A stretch of 64,000 nt of DNA. Source: Phymorhynchus buccinoides. Taxonomy: Eukaryota; Mollusca; Gastropoda; Neogastropoda; Raphitomidae. The stretch is from assembly GCA_017654935.2 (NCBI GenBank), contig CM065711.1, positions 37,057,165 to 37,121,164 of the forward strand. The letters run 5' to 3'. Positions 42,426-52,816 of this stretch are shown here, piece by piece. Position 1 is the stretch's first letter, and each line of letters begins with the position of its first letter. The notes beneath the pieces are model-generated. The model searched no databases and was not told the DNA's origin. It saw only the letters and a program-made list of their open reading frames with translations. The position numbers were made by a program, and so were the translations under genes.

Positions 42426-43390
42426 ATTAGCAGCAAATCGTAAGTGAATGAAACATACAGGAACTAATTGGAAATTTTCCTGATTACATTTCTTTCAATA
42501 ACATCACTGTTTGAGCCCGGCGATCTAAAGTATTCCTTTTAAAATAGTTGTTTTTACTTTTGCTTGTGGAGCTGAACTTCTCAAAATCTTCATTTCATAC
42601 ACTAACATTTTAAGTATTAGTGTAATTTGAAATAACATGCAATGTTGACACACACAGATGCATTAAAACATAATTTATAGCCATAATGTGCATTTAAGGT
42701 TAACATATTTTGTCCTTGTGGTGTCTCACGTTATGAGCAGACGTTTTTGTGTCGGTCAATAAAAGTGTATTATTTTCTATGTTGTGCGAATCTCATCAAT
42801 TTTTATCTTTACGCTATCATACAGAAGAAAGAAAAAGCTATGGCTCCCCCCCCCCCCCCCCCCCCCCTGCGTGCGCATCTCGACCCTTCCAACGGAAGTG
42901 TCGCGATCTTAGTCAGATTTGTGTGTAAACAGCATCGATCTGGCATTTTTCAAAAAAAGTTACTGACTAAGATGGCGGTCTCCCATAATATGGCACGCTC
43001 CTTGTGGCCGGATGTGACGACACGTGGGTACAAGCCATAAAATTCAAACTCAAAAACATACTTTTAAATACTTTTATTTTTGGACACCAATGTCACACTT
43101 TTGGTATACAAGTCGGGAGAGTACACCATTTCTTTGTTCTTGTTGCAAACAGGCACAGACAAAAATACAGACAACCTTGGTCAGTGGAGGTGATAGAAAC
43201 AAGATGCGATGCCGGGCCAGATAAAAGTACTCCCAATTGATGCTACTCACTTTCTAAAGAAACCCGAACATGTCAGACGCCATGTTTGTCGGTTGTGGTA
43301 TGTGGACCATGTTGTCTTGTATTTTCTTATCAAGTGTATGCTATTCGTTATTTGTTATTTTCTGATTTTACTTCATGTCTGATGTTCTAT
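42426..43390. other. Spacer, no gene recognised
   Basis: Contains a C run at 42847-42867 and, near 42970, AAGATGGCGG, a motif often found at transcription starts. The short frame after it (MAVSHNMARSLWPD) is not recognised and has no supporting context. Confidence 0.4.
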
Positions 43391-43399
43391 TTATATTTC

Positions 43400-43459
43400 A
43401 ATTTGTAAAGCGCACAGAGCATGCTCATAGTGTGGATTGTTAGCTCTATAGCAAATAAA

Positions 43460-43490
<31 letters not shown>
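43400..43490 (+). repeat. LINE-type 3' tail with (ATT)n
   Basis: GTAAAGCGCACAGAGCATGC, then GCTCTATAGCAAATAAA and an (ATT)n run: a variant of the GCGC-stem tail seen elsewhere in the window. Confidence 0.6.
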
Positions 43491-43491
<1 letters not shown>

Positions 43492-43871
43492 GTTCAGTGC
43501 TTAAAGTACCATTTATGTCATTATTAACTTCGTGATAAAGTAATATTATAGCCCAAGGTCCCAACTCCTGCAAAGCAAAAATATCATGCACAACATTAAG
43601 AACGCACTAAATGGGAGATCTTTTAAGATGGTGCAGTGAAATGTTCAAATGGCTGGGATGCTCTTGCTCATGAATTGTGCCGATAAAATTTGATGGGATA
43701 GCAGTGTTCGGTCATGACTGATGAATAAAACGGCACCTTGAATTCTCTACTTTCTCCGTCATTTCCGCATCAAAGAAATCCAAACACTGAGCCCAGAAAA
43801 GCCAGATTTGCATTCTGGCCTCTCAGAGGCCAATGATGAAGTCATAGAGGTTAGAAATGTAATGTGCTGGT

Positions 43872-44203
43872 CAGCGGTCGGCAAACTACCGAGCTGAACT
43901 CACTGCTCTACGAGAGACTGTCAGACTAGTTAGCACAGAAGAACGCCCACCCACACACGCCGTCTTCCTGACAGATTGCAGATCCGTCATACAGAGTCTG
44001 CAGTCGCCCAGTGAGAAGTTGGAAGGAGACACACAGCACCTGCTAAGTGACCTTTCACAAAGCACTTTGGTGGCTGTCCAGTGAATCCCCGCCCACTGTG
44101 GCCTGGAAGGAAATGAGGAGGTGGACAGATTGGCCAAATCTGGCAGCAGGCTCGAGCAGATAAACCCATCAGTCTCATACAGGGAGGCCAAAACTCTGAT
44201 AAT

Positions 44204-44288
<85 letters not shown>

Positions 44289-44616
44289 AGTGGAATGACC
44301 AACACAACCATGCACCCATCTGGTGATCAGATGCCCCACCTACAGCATCAACAGCAGACCACTATATTTCGACTACGGACTGGTCACTGCCGACTGCGTC
44401 CCCACATGTACTGCCTTGGGCTGTGACACACACCTGACTGCCCGTGTGAGACAGGCCCACAAACCCCCGAGCACATCCTGCAGTCCTGCCCCCTGTATCA
44501 AGAAGAATGGACCCAGCACTGGCCAAACGGAGCTACGCTGGTGGGAAAGCTGTGGGGTACCAAGCAAGACCCGGAGACAACCACCAACTTCATCAACCCC
44601 ACCGGACTGGACATCT
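43872..44616 (+). mobile_element. LINE RNase H domain and C-terminal region (decayed)
   Basis: The frame gives SANYRAELTALRETV with the RNase H glutamate, FLTDCRSVIQSL with the aspartate, then IPAHCGLEGNEEVDRLAK. The Trp before IPAH is a TGA stop. A (CA)n tract at 44206-44284 lies in the linker. Beyond it, TTIFRLRTGHCRLRPHMY and, after a frameshift, CPCETGPQTPEHILQSCP form the C-terminal Cys/His region. RNase H after the RT is characteristic of I-group LINEs. 5'-truncated and inactive. Confidence 0.85.
44206..44284. repeat. (CA)n microsatellite within the RNase H LINE
   Basis: Pure CA repeats. Confidence 0.95.
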
Positions 44617-45266
44617 AAGGCATGATTCAGCTGGAACGTTGAAGAAAAAGATGAATAAGAAATGTAATGACAGACATTACTGTCATCCACTTGATCGCTA
44701 ATAAAGTTTCAGGTTAATTGGTACAGCATTTCGCTTGACCAGAAGCAGTTAGGACTTAGTGTCACCAAAGTGCGGTAAAACCGCCGTATTGGACAGTCAC
44801 GTGATTTCTGACAGGCTGCGATGGAATCTGTGGATCTGTCTGAAGACCCTCAACGTGTTTCGCACTTTTTTCTTTTTTGTGTGTGTGCATACTATACATT
44901 AAAAATATATTATACTGTGTATATCCTCCATATTTTCCTAAACTATCCCATTGATTTTGTTATTGGGCCTGCTCGCATGACCAGTAACACATTTGTCCAA
45001 AAGTACTAATTGCTCTTTTCTCTCTCTTTTTGTTTTGCATGAAGACTTCGTTGTGGTTATCAAGGTAACTGTCAAGTCGAAACAATCACTACACTTTCAT
45101 GAAATACACTAACTATAGTAACAACCTCATACCTACGCCCAAGCAAAAAGCTAAAAATAGTTGTTGTTTTTTATTACCATTCCTTATTACCATAATTATT
45201 GAGTGCTATTTCCAATGAAGAAATGCAGGAGGAGAAACCAGGACCAGGGAGATGTCTTTCCAGTTT
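44617..45266. other. 3' flank of the receptor gene
   Basis: No coding sequence was recognised. TTTATT at 45170-45175 is AATAAA on the minus strand, about 95 bases after the receptor stop codon, and is a plausible polyadenylation signal. Confidence 0.5.
45170..45175 (-). promoter_or_regulatory. Candidate polyadenylation signal of the receptor gene
   Basis: AATAAA on the minus strand, ~95 bases downstream of the stop codon. Position and sequence are suitable; no transcript evidence. Confidence 0.5.
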
Positions 45267-48200
45267 TTACTCTGCCATATTTTCCTCAGCATTCAAGTTA
45301 GATTCTTCCTCGAAGGAGTATGGGATATTCATGGTATCTACAAACCTCAGAATCGCTCTCTTCTCTATTTGTTTAGACGCGATGCAGATTTTGGTCAGTG
45401 TCCAAATGGCTGACGGCTGCCACTTAGGTACCTCAGTTTGAAACTTCCCCAGCATTCTCTGCTCCCTTTGTTCCATGCGGTGTCTTTCCCACTGTTCCAG
45501 CAGACCGTTCAAAGTGTACAGGAAAGGATTCAGTGCAGAGTTGACCGGCAGAACGAAGATGGCTGTCCACACGTTGACCTGGACAGGGATGGGGATTCCG
45601 TGGAAAGCCAGAAGGCCCATGACCCCTACTGGACACCAGCAGCAGAAGTCGGTGAAAACGACCAGAAACAGGCGACGTGCCAGAGTCATGTCCTTGTCTC
45701 GCTGTTGTTGACCTCCGATGGCTTTCCTGGCTTGACGCACAGCTCTGTAGATCAGAACCTGGCCCACAGAGATGAAGAGGAAAATGGCGAAATTGACGAC
45801 GATGAAAATGCTGAAAGCGTACGTCTGGCCAGAGTAAGGTTGCTGGGTGATGGGCAAAGGAAGGCAGATGCCGTTCAGCCCGTAGAATTCCATCTCCAGA
45901 ATTAAAGGCAATATGGCCAGGACGATGCCAAGGATCCAGATCACACCACAAATGATGGCAGCAAACTTAGAACTCGGATGGAGATCGCGTTTGAAAGGAA
46001 AGCAGATGACAATGACCCGGTCCACGGTGATCATGCAAATGAGAAGAATGGACACTTCGCTGGAAATGAAGGAGATGCAGCCTGCTATGGTGCAGGCTGC
46101 ACTGCTGATCCACTGAGCTTCCCTGGCCACATAGTTGCCCTGGAACCTGCTGTCAGCCACGCCAATCATGGCCAGGTAGACCCCCATCAGAAAGTCTGCA
46201 GCACACAGGTTCTTCAGCAGAATGCCTGATGCTGACACTGAACTGTGGTTATCAGTAATGACTCTGTATGTAAGGACTCCTGCATTGCCCACAACAGCCA
46301 GTGCAGAGACCATCCAAAGGAACACCCTGAAGAAATTCTGAGCCAGCAGATCGTCGCAAGTGGACAGTTCGTCAACCGGAGCATGGCACTGCACTGGATG
46401 AGAATGGAAATATCGGCAGCACAATTTGGACTGATCTGTGAACAAGAACGCCAGAGCTTCTAGTCCATGAAATGATCCCTGGTAATAGTTTTGAAGAGGA
46501 TTGTCTCTAAAGTCAAGGGTCCGGAGTTTAGTCATAGAGTCGAACATCTTATCAGGGATACTGAAAAGATTTGTGTTAGTGATTGTGAGACTTTCTAGTG
46601 AGGTCAGCTCGCCTGAATCCATTAAAGTGTTGAAGATACCACTCAGTGCTTTTCCGATAGGATTGCTGGAGAGATTTAAGTGAAGGAGACCAGAGAGCTT
46701 GTGAAAATGAACAGAGGTTATTTCTATAATAGAATTAAAACTGAGATCCAAGATTCGGAGATGAGGCATGTTATTGAGATGGACTTTACTTACATCACAA
46801 TATGACATGTTGAGAAAAAAGAGGTACTCCATAACGTGGATGTTTTCCAGTGACACGTTCACAGCATGGCTGAGGTCCAAGTATCGCACATGGAGATGTT
46901 GAAGAGGGTCGATCATCTCTGAACAAGTGAAGGCATGTCCTTCACACGTGCATCCATTTGCTTGCGGACAAAGCATGTCACAAAACATCTCATCATCCCT
47001 GTAAGGACAATGATAAATGCCATCACATAAATAGTCCTTGTGAACGCAGTTCCCCTCCCCTTTACACCTGTAGTACCCTGTACAGGATACGTCACCATCA
47101 GGAATGTTCTCATCTTCTCCGTGGACACAGTCTTTTTCTCCGTTGTTGATCAGGAATGACGGGATACACAGTCCATTCATGCATTCATAGAAACCCTCAG
47201 GACATTCATCTGAGACAGGATTCAATTTTGACATACCATAGCCATCGAACTCCACACTCCCAACACCCCTAATATTTGGAATAAACCTTGCAATTAGAAA
47301 CTGTTTTTTACAATTGGTGATGGTGTCTGTGATATGCCCCGGGACGCAACCGATGCCAGAACAAAAGTAGCTACTTTGACACTCAGAACAGTACTCTTCG
47401 TCACTTTTGTCAGAGCAGTCTAGAACTCCATCACACTGTTTCCTGGCTGGAATTCTTTGAGAATTTCTGCAGACAAACGTCGACTCCAGCAAAGGAGCAA
47501 ACTGGGGTTTGTGACAGCCTGTCTCATCGCTGTTGTCAGCGCAGTCAGCGTTGCCGTCACACAGGAGGGAATAGTGAACCGGGGGACCAAAGCGGCATGG
47601 GAACAAAGGAAGGTTGCCTGGAGACCATTGCAGGCTGTGGTCATTGTCGAGTTGTCCCAAGTGGTCATTGTCGAGTTGTCCCCAGTAGCACTGGTGAAAT
47701 GTCTGAACCACAGAGCCATCAGAACACCTTTTTGTAGGGAACTGGTCTGGCTGTTGTGATGCTTCACCAAGACTGATCTTTTCCAGAGATTTGAATTGAG
47801 TCAGTTGACCCGCTTTGGGTCGCATGCAGATGTAGCCATGTATATAACTTGTAAGTGTCTGGCATTCAATGGATTTAATAGAAGGCTTGGGTGAAATGAA
47901 CAAAGCTCCACAATCGTATGAAGTTCCAGACCTCTGCAGCCACTGCTGTTTGTAAGCGATGCTACCTCCTGGACCCCCCCACTGCCACATGAACCGATAC
48001 AGATTTCCTGTGTGTTCAGAGACTGGCCTGAACTTCCTTATTCCTACTACAGCGTGTAAGTATCCACTTTTGCGGATCAGATTAGTTGCAATTTCTATTC
48101 CTTTCTTATCGGGTAGTTCAGCTAAGGACGCATTGTACTTGGAGCGACATGTTTTTTCAGCTTGGCGAGGGATTGTTTTATAGACTGGCATGCTCATGAA

Positions 48201-49421
48201 TTTGGCTTTGAGGCAGTGATCGTTGTAAGGAAACCAGTCCCCACAGCCCTCCTCAGTGTAGCTACAGTTCAGTTCATCTTCTCCCTGTTTGCAGTGACGC
48301 ACACCATCACACATGATTGTTTTAGGCAACGGTGCCCTGCCTTCACAGAAATATGTAACGTAACTATCTCTAGGCTTACGAACTATAAAAAATTTAGCTC
48401 TCGGTAACAGTGCTTTTGGATGCGTTGAAAAACTGATATTGAAAAACGATGTCGGGGAATTCCAATGCGCAGCTACAGTAAGAGAAACTCGAATTGTTAC
48501 CCAGTCTCCTCTCAGCATCAATGGGGCGAAAGAATCGACATTATGTTTTGTGATGTTCTTCATGATGTAATGTTGGTCAGAGATGACCAGCAAAGTGTCT
48601 TTAAAGAACATTTCAACGTGATGAAATTCTAACACACAGCCGTGGTCTGGAAAAGGAACCAGTACCCAGTTGAATTCCCTCACACAGTTTGCATTTTTAA
48701 AGTTTGGAACCAGAGATCCTGATGTCACGTTTCTTAAAGTGATGGTTTTGGGCAAGCATAGTTCATCCCGGCCAGAATTCAACAAATCTGGTGTGGTGGT
48801 TTCAAATGAAGAACTCGTATAATGTTGGACCCACCTTATTTGTTTGTGTATTTCTGAGTCATTTCCACCTTGAATGGTCGAAGATAAACCCACAGGGTCT
48901 TTGACGACAAGAAATGAAAACAGCGGCATCTCAGTGCTGGCACTAGTCTGGGTTCTAAATTGTTCCAAGGATTTGCTGCTCAATATTCCAACTTCATCCA
49001 CACCTGTGCTCCTTACAAAGCCATTAGAGTGTTTAGGAGCAGTATCCAATGTTGTGTTTGTAGTTCTTTTTGGTAGATTTGTGATGTTTGTTTCTGATAT
49101 GGTCGAAGTAGTGGGTAAGAGCTGCGCCAAAGAAGATTCTGCTGCTCTGTATAGAGGTCTGTTGCTTTCAGATGGCTTTCCCGTTGTCTCTAGCATGCCT
49201 GAAGTAAAAATAGTAAATTGTAAGAACGAGGAATGGGTCTTCCTTTCTTGAAATAGGTTCACTTCCGAATTGCTTCTTGCTTTTGAAATAGCAGAAGTAG
49301 AAATCGTTGACTGCAAGGACGAAGATTTTGTTGATATAGGCCTACCTTCAAATGCGGTTTTCGCACCTGACTCAACAAATGTTGTTCCTAGTTTCCCAGC
49401 ATCAGAACTGACGGATTTCAT
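45267..49421 (-). CDS. GRL101-like leucine-rich-repeat GPCR with CUB, LDLa and C-type lectin domains
   Basis: An uninterrupted 1384-residue frame. Domains in order: Ser/Thr-rich N-terminus (1-215); CUB-like (about 222-333); LDLa 1 (356-387, CDGVRHCKQGEDELNC); C-type lectin fold (393-534, six spaced Cys, no EPN/QPD or WND calcium motifs); LDLa 2-5 (608-636, 649-678, about 740-770, 780-814); N-cap Cys cluster (818-833); leucine-rich repeats (about 843-985); Cys-rich junction (1001-1022); seven transmembrane helices (about 1030-1306) with NLCAADFLMG in TM2, DRV for DRY at 1134-1136, FTDFCCWCP in TM6 and NPFLY in TM7; cytoplasmic tail to 1384. This is the plan of Lymnaea GRL101 and type C leucine-rich-repeat receptors (relaxin-receptor relatives), so a plasma-membrane peptide or lipoprotein-like receptor is inferred; no ligand is known to me. 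No signal peptide follows the first Met, and TGA lies in frame 24 bases upstream, so an upstream exon probably supplies the leader. One candidate acceptor is TTTTTACTTCAG|GCATGC near 49204. Confidence 0.9.
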   Translation of the reverse strand: MKSVSSDAGKLGTTFVESGAKTAFEGRPISTKSSSLQSTISTSAISKARSNSEVNLFQERKTHSSFLQFTIFTSGMLETTGKPSESNRPLYRAAESSLAQLLPTTSTISETNITNLPKRTTNTTLDTAPKHSNGFVRSTGVDEVGILSSKSLEQFRTQTSASTEMPLFSFLVVKDPVGLSSTIQGGNDSEIHKQIRWVQHYTSSSFETTTPDLLNSGRDELCLPKTITLRNVTSGSLVPNFKNANCVREFNWVLVPFPDHGCVLEFHHVEMFFKDTLLVISDQHYIMKNITKHNVDSFAPLMLRGDWVTIRVSLTVAAHWNSPTSFFNISFSTHPKALLPRAKFFIVRKPRDSYVTYFCEGRAPLPKTIMCDGVRHCKQGEDELNCSYTEEGCGDWFPYNDHCLKAKFMSMPVYKTIPRQAEKTCRSKYNASLAELPDKKGIEIATNLIRKSGYLHAVVGIRKFRPVSEHTGNLYRFMWQWGGPGGSIAYKQQWLQRSGTSYDCGALFISPKPSIKSIECQTLTSYIHGYICMRPKAGQLTQFKSLEKISLGEASQQPDQFPTKRCSDGSVVQTFHQCYWGQLDNDHLGQLDNDHSLQWSPGNLPLFPCRFGPPVHYSLLCDGNADCADNSDETGCHKPQFAPLLESTFVCRNSQRIPARKQCDGVLDCSDKSDEEYCSECQSSYFCSGIGCVPGHITDTITNCKKQFLIARFIPNIRGVGSVEFDGYGMSKLNPVSDECPEGFYECMNGLCIPSFLINNGEKDCVHGEDENIPDGDVSCTGYYRCKGEGNCVHKDYLCDGIYHCPYRDDEMFCDMLCPQANGCTCEGHAFTCSEMIDPLQHLHVRYLDLSHAVNVSLENIHVMEYLFFLNMSYCDVSKVHLNNMPHLRILDLSFNSIIEITSVHFHKLSGLLHLNLSSNPIGKALSGIFNTLMDSGELTSLESLTITNTNLFSIPDKMFDSMTKLRTLDFRDNPLQNYYQGSFHGLEALAFLFTDQSKLCCRYFHSHPVQCHAPVDELSTCDDLLAQNFFRVFLWMVSALAVVGNAGVLTYRVITDNHSSVSASGILLKNLCAADFLMGVYLAMIGVADSRFQGNYVAREAQWISSAACTIAGCISFISSEVSILLICMITVDRVIVICFPFKRDLHPSSKFAAIICGVIWILGIVLAILPLILEMEFYGLNGICLPLPITQQPYSGQTYAFSIFIVVNFAIFLFISVGQVLIYRAVRQARKAIGGQQQRDKDMTLARRLFLVVFTDFCCWCPVGVMGLLAFHGIPIPVQVNVWTAIFVLPVNSALNPFLYTLNGLLEQWERHRMEQREQRMLGKFQTEVPKWQPSAIWTLTKICIASKQIEKRAILRFVDTMNIPYSFEEESNLNAEENMAE

Positions 49422-49541
49422 TTTTAAAACATCCGTTGGGTTTCATGCTCTGAAAAGTGGATGCTTCCAACTAACTTTTATCTGAACTCTCTTCCGTAGA
49501 TGTAGCAGCATTGATTTCTCTTTGGCTGATTGTCGTGGTGC

Positions 49542-49575
<34 letters not shown>

Positions 49576-49724
49576 GAAAATTTATATAGCGCCCATCCTA
49601 CTATGTAGGCTACAGGGCGCTTTACACAAAATTGAAATGGAATAAAAACATGAAACAAAAATCCAATAACATCAGCAGACAAAAACAATACACATATCAA
49701 TCAGCAACAACAACTGCTGTGACG

Positions 49725-49788
<64 letters not shown>
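49725..49788. repeat. (ACT)n microsatellite
   Basis: About 20 units of ACT/CTA. Confidence 0.95.
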
Positions 49789-49874
49789 GGACTAGCACGT
49801 ATGCATTTTCACACAATTCACAAGCATGAAATAACAGCATAATATTCACAAAAACAACACGCACACCCAGCACA

Positions 49875-49876
<2 letters not shown>

Positions 49877-49942
<66 letters not shown>

Positions 49943-50135
49943 TGCACGCGCACACACACACACACCATGCATACATACGCTCATATAGGGACCTACATGA
50001 ACGCATTACACGCACACACACAACACAAACATGCGCATGCACACATACACCACACACACACGTGCGCGCACACACGCACACATACACACACACAGAGACA
50101 CACACACGCGCACGCAAGCGCGCGCGCACACATAC
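49877..50135. repeat. (CA)n and CA/CG-rich repeats
   Basis: A pure CA tract (49877-49938) followed by imperfect CACG/CATA repeats. Confidence 0.93.
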
Positions 50136-50148
50136 ACACACAGAAACA

Positions 50149-50390
50149 CGTCGATGGCTTGGAGTCAAAACGGACTATCTTTAGATAGTCCATTGACGCA
50201 TTATTGAACATATTGTGAAAACTAATAACTTGTTTCAAAAAAAAAGACAGCAGAAATATAAAAAGCATAATCCCCATTTTACATTATTTGCTGTCGTTTT
50301 TTAATACAAGTTCTTAGTTTTTGCAATAACATCAATAATAAGTCAATGGACTATCTAAAGATAGTCCGTTTTGACTCTAAGCCATCGACG
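50149..50390. mobile_element. Hairpin MITE with 49-bp terminal inverted repeats
   Basis: 50149-50197 and 50342-50390 are inverted copies agreeing at 48 of 49 positions (start CGTCGATGGCTT). Within each arm is the smaller palindrome GGACTATCTTTAGATAGTCC-like, so the arms can also fold singly. The ~145-bp middle is itself imperfectly palindromic. No coding capacity and no clear target duplication were seen because the flanks are CA-rich. Confidence 0.88.
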
Positions 50391-51085
50391 TGATGACACA
50401 CATACACATAACAAGATGGACAGATAGAGTGGCTGGCAATATTTCTAAGTTTTATGTACTCTGCAGCTGCAGTTTGAAGTAGTGTGTTTTCAGAGCAGAC
50501 TTAAACGTTACATAGCATTTGGCATGACGAAGGCTGAAAGGGAGTGAGTTCCAGAGTGTAGCAGCTGAAACGGAAAATGCTCTGGAGCCGTGTTGTTTCC
50601 GATGGTAAGAGGGAATTTGAAAAATACGGTCATCAGAGGAAGAACGAAGGCTACGGGCAGGAACGTAGATCTGGAAAAGGTTGCAAAGATAGGCTGGTGC
50701 GTCTTTTGTAACGATTTTGTAGCAGAGGCAGGCAGATTTGTATTTGATTCGGTATTCGATTTTGAGCCAGTGTAGTTTCATTAAAAGATATGATGTATGG
50801 TGCCGTTTTGGTACTCTGAATACAAGGCGCGCAGCAGAATTTTGAACACGTTGAAGAGGTTCTGATGAGTCAGAATATGACAAACTGGCAGCAATACACA
50901 GCACAGCAAGAGGAAGAGCGAGCCTTGTGTGGCGCTGTACTGTGGGAGGAGGCTTCATGGTGGTGTTTCGATGTCTGTGGTGTTCATCAGCCACAGACAG
51001 AATGAGCAGTGCCCAACACTGGTCAACGTTTATAGCTAATCTATCTCTCTGTGTGTCTTTAAGACGGTCTATGTCTCTGTCTCTG

Positions 51086-51087
<2 letters not shown>

Positions 51088-51142
<55 letters not shown>
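51088..51142. repeat. (CT)n microsatellite
   Basis: Pure CT repeats. Confidence 0.95.
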
Positions 51143-51146
<4 letters not shown>

Positions 51147-51598
51147 CACTCGCTTGCTCATGAATATGTTAAAAATGTTGCTTAGTAAAACTCAATTGAG
51201 AATCATTGTTTAGATCGACGGACCTCGCATTTATCTTATGACCTAATTATTATCTTATATTTGAACGGCTTTATAACTTTATAGGTGTGTTTCTGAAATG
51301 TCAGTTTAAAAACTTTTAGTCATTAAAATATTATTTTAATCGTAGATCTTTTGTATTTCTTGTGAAAAGGTCACGTGACTTGTCATGTCTCAGCTCTGTT
51401 CAATTTAGACTGTTACAAAGTGTCAACTGTCGTCTGCTAGCAGAACTACGATGTCACATCGTAATCTGTTCCTCATCCATTCTGTTTATCCAGATTCTGA
51501 AACATATGTAAACACACACACACACCCCTCCCCACCATATATTTAAAACCTTCTCTCTGTCTCTGTCTTTCCCCCCATCTTCATCAGAAAAAGGTCCC
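51143..51598. other. Spacer, nothing recognised
   Basis: A/T-rich with no coding similarity or terminal repeats that I recognise. Confidence 0.4.
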
Positions 51599-52470
51599 AT
51601 GTGGCTTTATGGACCAAGAGGATGTAAACTGCAGGATGACGGCAAGTGGGACACCCACATAAACAACATTGTGGCCAAAGCCAACAACACCCTTGACTTC
51701 ATCAGAAGGACCCTCAAGACGAATCAGAAGAACATGAAAGAACAGGCCTACAAAGCACTTGTCCGTCCTCATCTTGAATATGCCTCAAGCGTGTGGGATC
51801 CCACCGCACAGAGAAACATCAACGACATTGAGGCAGTCCAACGTAGAGCAGCACGCTTCGTCATGAATGACTACCATCCAAAGTCCAGCATGACTGCCAT
51901 GCTCACCAAACTGGAGTGGCCCACGCTGCAAAAATGAAGAGCCGCCACAAGACTCACAACATTCTACAAGATCCACAAAGGGCAGCTCCAGGTCAGGTGC
52001 GAACATCTGCAGCCCTTAGCTGCAAGAGCGAGAAGAGGACACAGCGAGCAGTTCAGCAGGATCCCCTGCCGCACCCAGCAGTACAGCTCCTCCTTCTTCC
52101 CCCACGCCATCAGAAAGTGGAACGCCCTGCTTCCAGAAACTGTTCAGGCCCCTTCTGCCAAGGCCTTCTTCAGGAGGCTGCTGGCAGAGCACTAAAAGTT
52201 CCAGACCCAAGGGCAGGCAGTGGTTGGGCCGGCATCATGGCTGGGTTCCGCTGAACGGTCCCAGTCTGGCCGGTTGTCTGGCTGTCTAACCACCAAAGCT
52301 CTCTTTCTCTCCTTCTCCCCCCCCCCCCCCTCCCTCTCTCTCTCTCTCATTTGTTTTTTTGTTTTTCTTCTTTTCTTTTGTTTTTCTCTCTCTTCGACCT
52401 CTTCGCCCTTTTCAGTTGTAATAATAGTCAGAACTGACTTTCACAACTATAATGGAAGAAGAAGAAGAAC
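51599..52470 (+). mobile_element. (GAA)n-tailed Jockey-like LINE, RT C-terminus and 3' UTR
   Basis: One frame runs from KWDTHINNIVAKANN through LVRPHLEYASSVWDP and VQRRAARFVMNDY to a TGA at 51935-51937, then on without shift through RRATRLTTFYKIHKGQLQ, HSEQFSRIPCRTQ, SSFFPHAIRKWNALLP to TAA at 52192-52194. The single stop is probably a mutated CGA. The 3' UTR contains CATCATGGCTGGGTTCCG, a C/CT tract, GTCAGAACTGACTTTCA and ends in GAAGAAGAAGAA. This is the best-preserved copy of the family also found at 3603 and 40412. Confidence 0.88.
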
Positions 52471-52471
52471 A

Positions 52472-52520
<49 letters not shown>
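52472..52520. repeat. (GT)n microsatellite
   Basis: Directly follows the LINE's GAA tail. Confidence 0.95.
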
Positions 52521-52524
<4 letters not shown>

Positions 52525-52633
52525 ATTGATTTAATTTAAAGTCTGTTCACAACAATGGTGATATTAGACTTAAATAAATACATTAATTAAACAAAAACAA
52601 AACAGACAACAAATATTGAATTAAAATGAGGGG

Positions 52634-52692
<59 letters not shown>

Positions 52693-52723
52693 CGTGTGTG
52701 TGCGTGCGTGCGTGCGTGCGTGC

Positions 52724-52816
<93 letters not shown>

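Larger units (their letters stand above)
49530..50994 (-). mobile_element. LINE C-terminus with GCGC-stem/(ATT)n tail, upstream of the receptor
   Basis: 50994-50452 encodes the RT C-terminus: LQRVQNSAARLVFRVPKRHH, LHWLKIEYRIKYK, LRSSSDDRIFQIP, FSVSAATLWNSLPFSLR and FKSALKTHYFKL. The long 3' UTR is full of CA and ACT repeats and a hairpin MITE, and ends at 49630-49536 with AAAGCGCCCTGTAG...GGGCGCTATATAAATT and an ATT run. Same family as 40476-41157. The tail lies only ~115 bp upstream of the receptor's first Met codon. Confidence 0.83.

Noticed and set aside
43004..43240. Short frames after AAGATGGCGG near 42970 as a new gene
   Set aside because: No recognisable protein, splice pattern or conservation within the window. 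Only the motif is noted.
45433..45951. Open frames antisense or shifted within the receptor (also 47420-47770, 48874-49251)
   Set aside because: Shadows of the 1384-residue frame; no domain or splice evidence.
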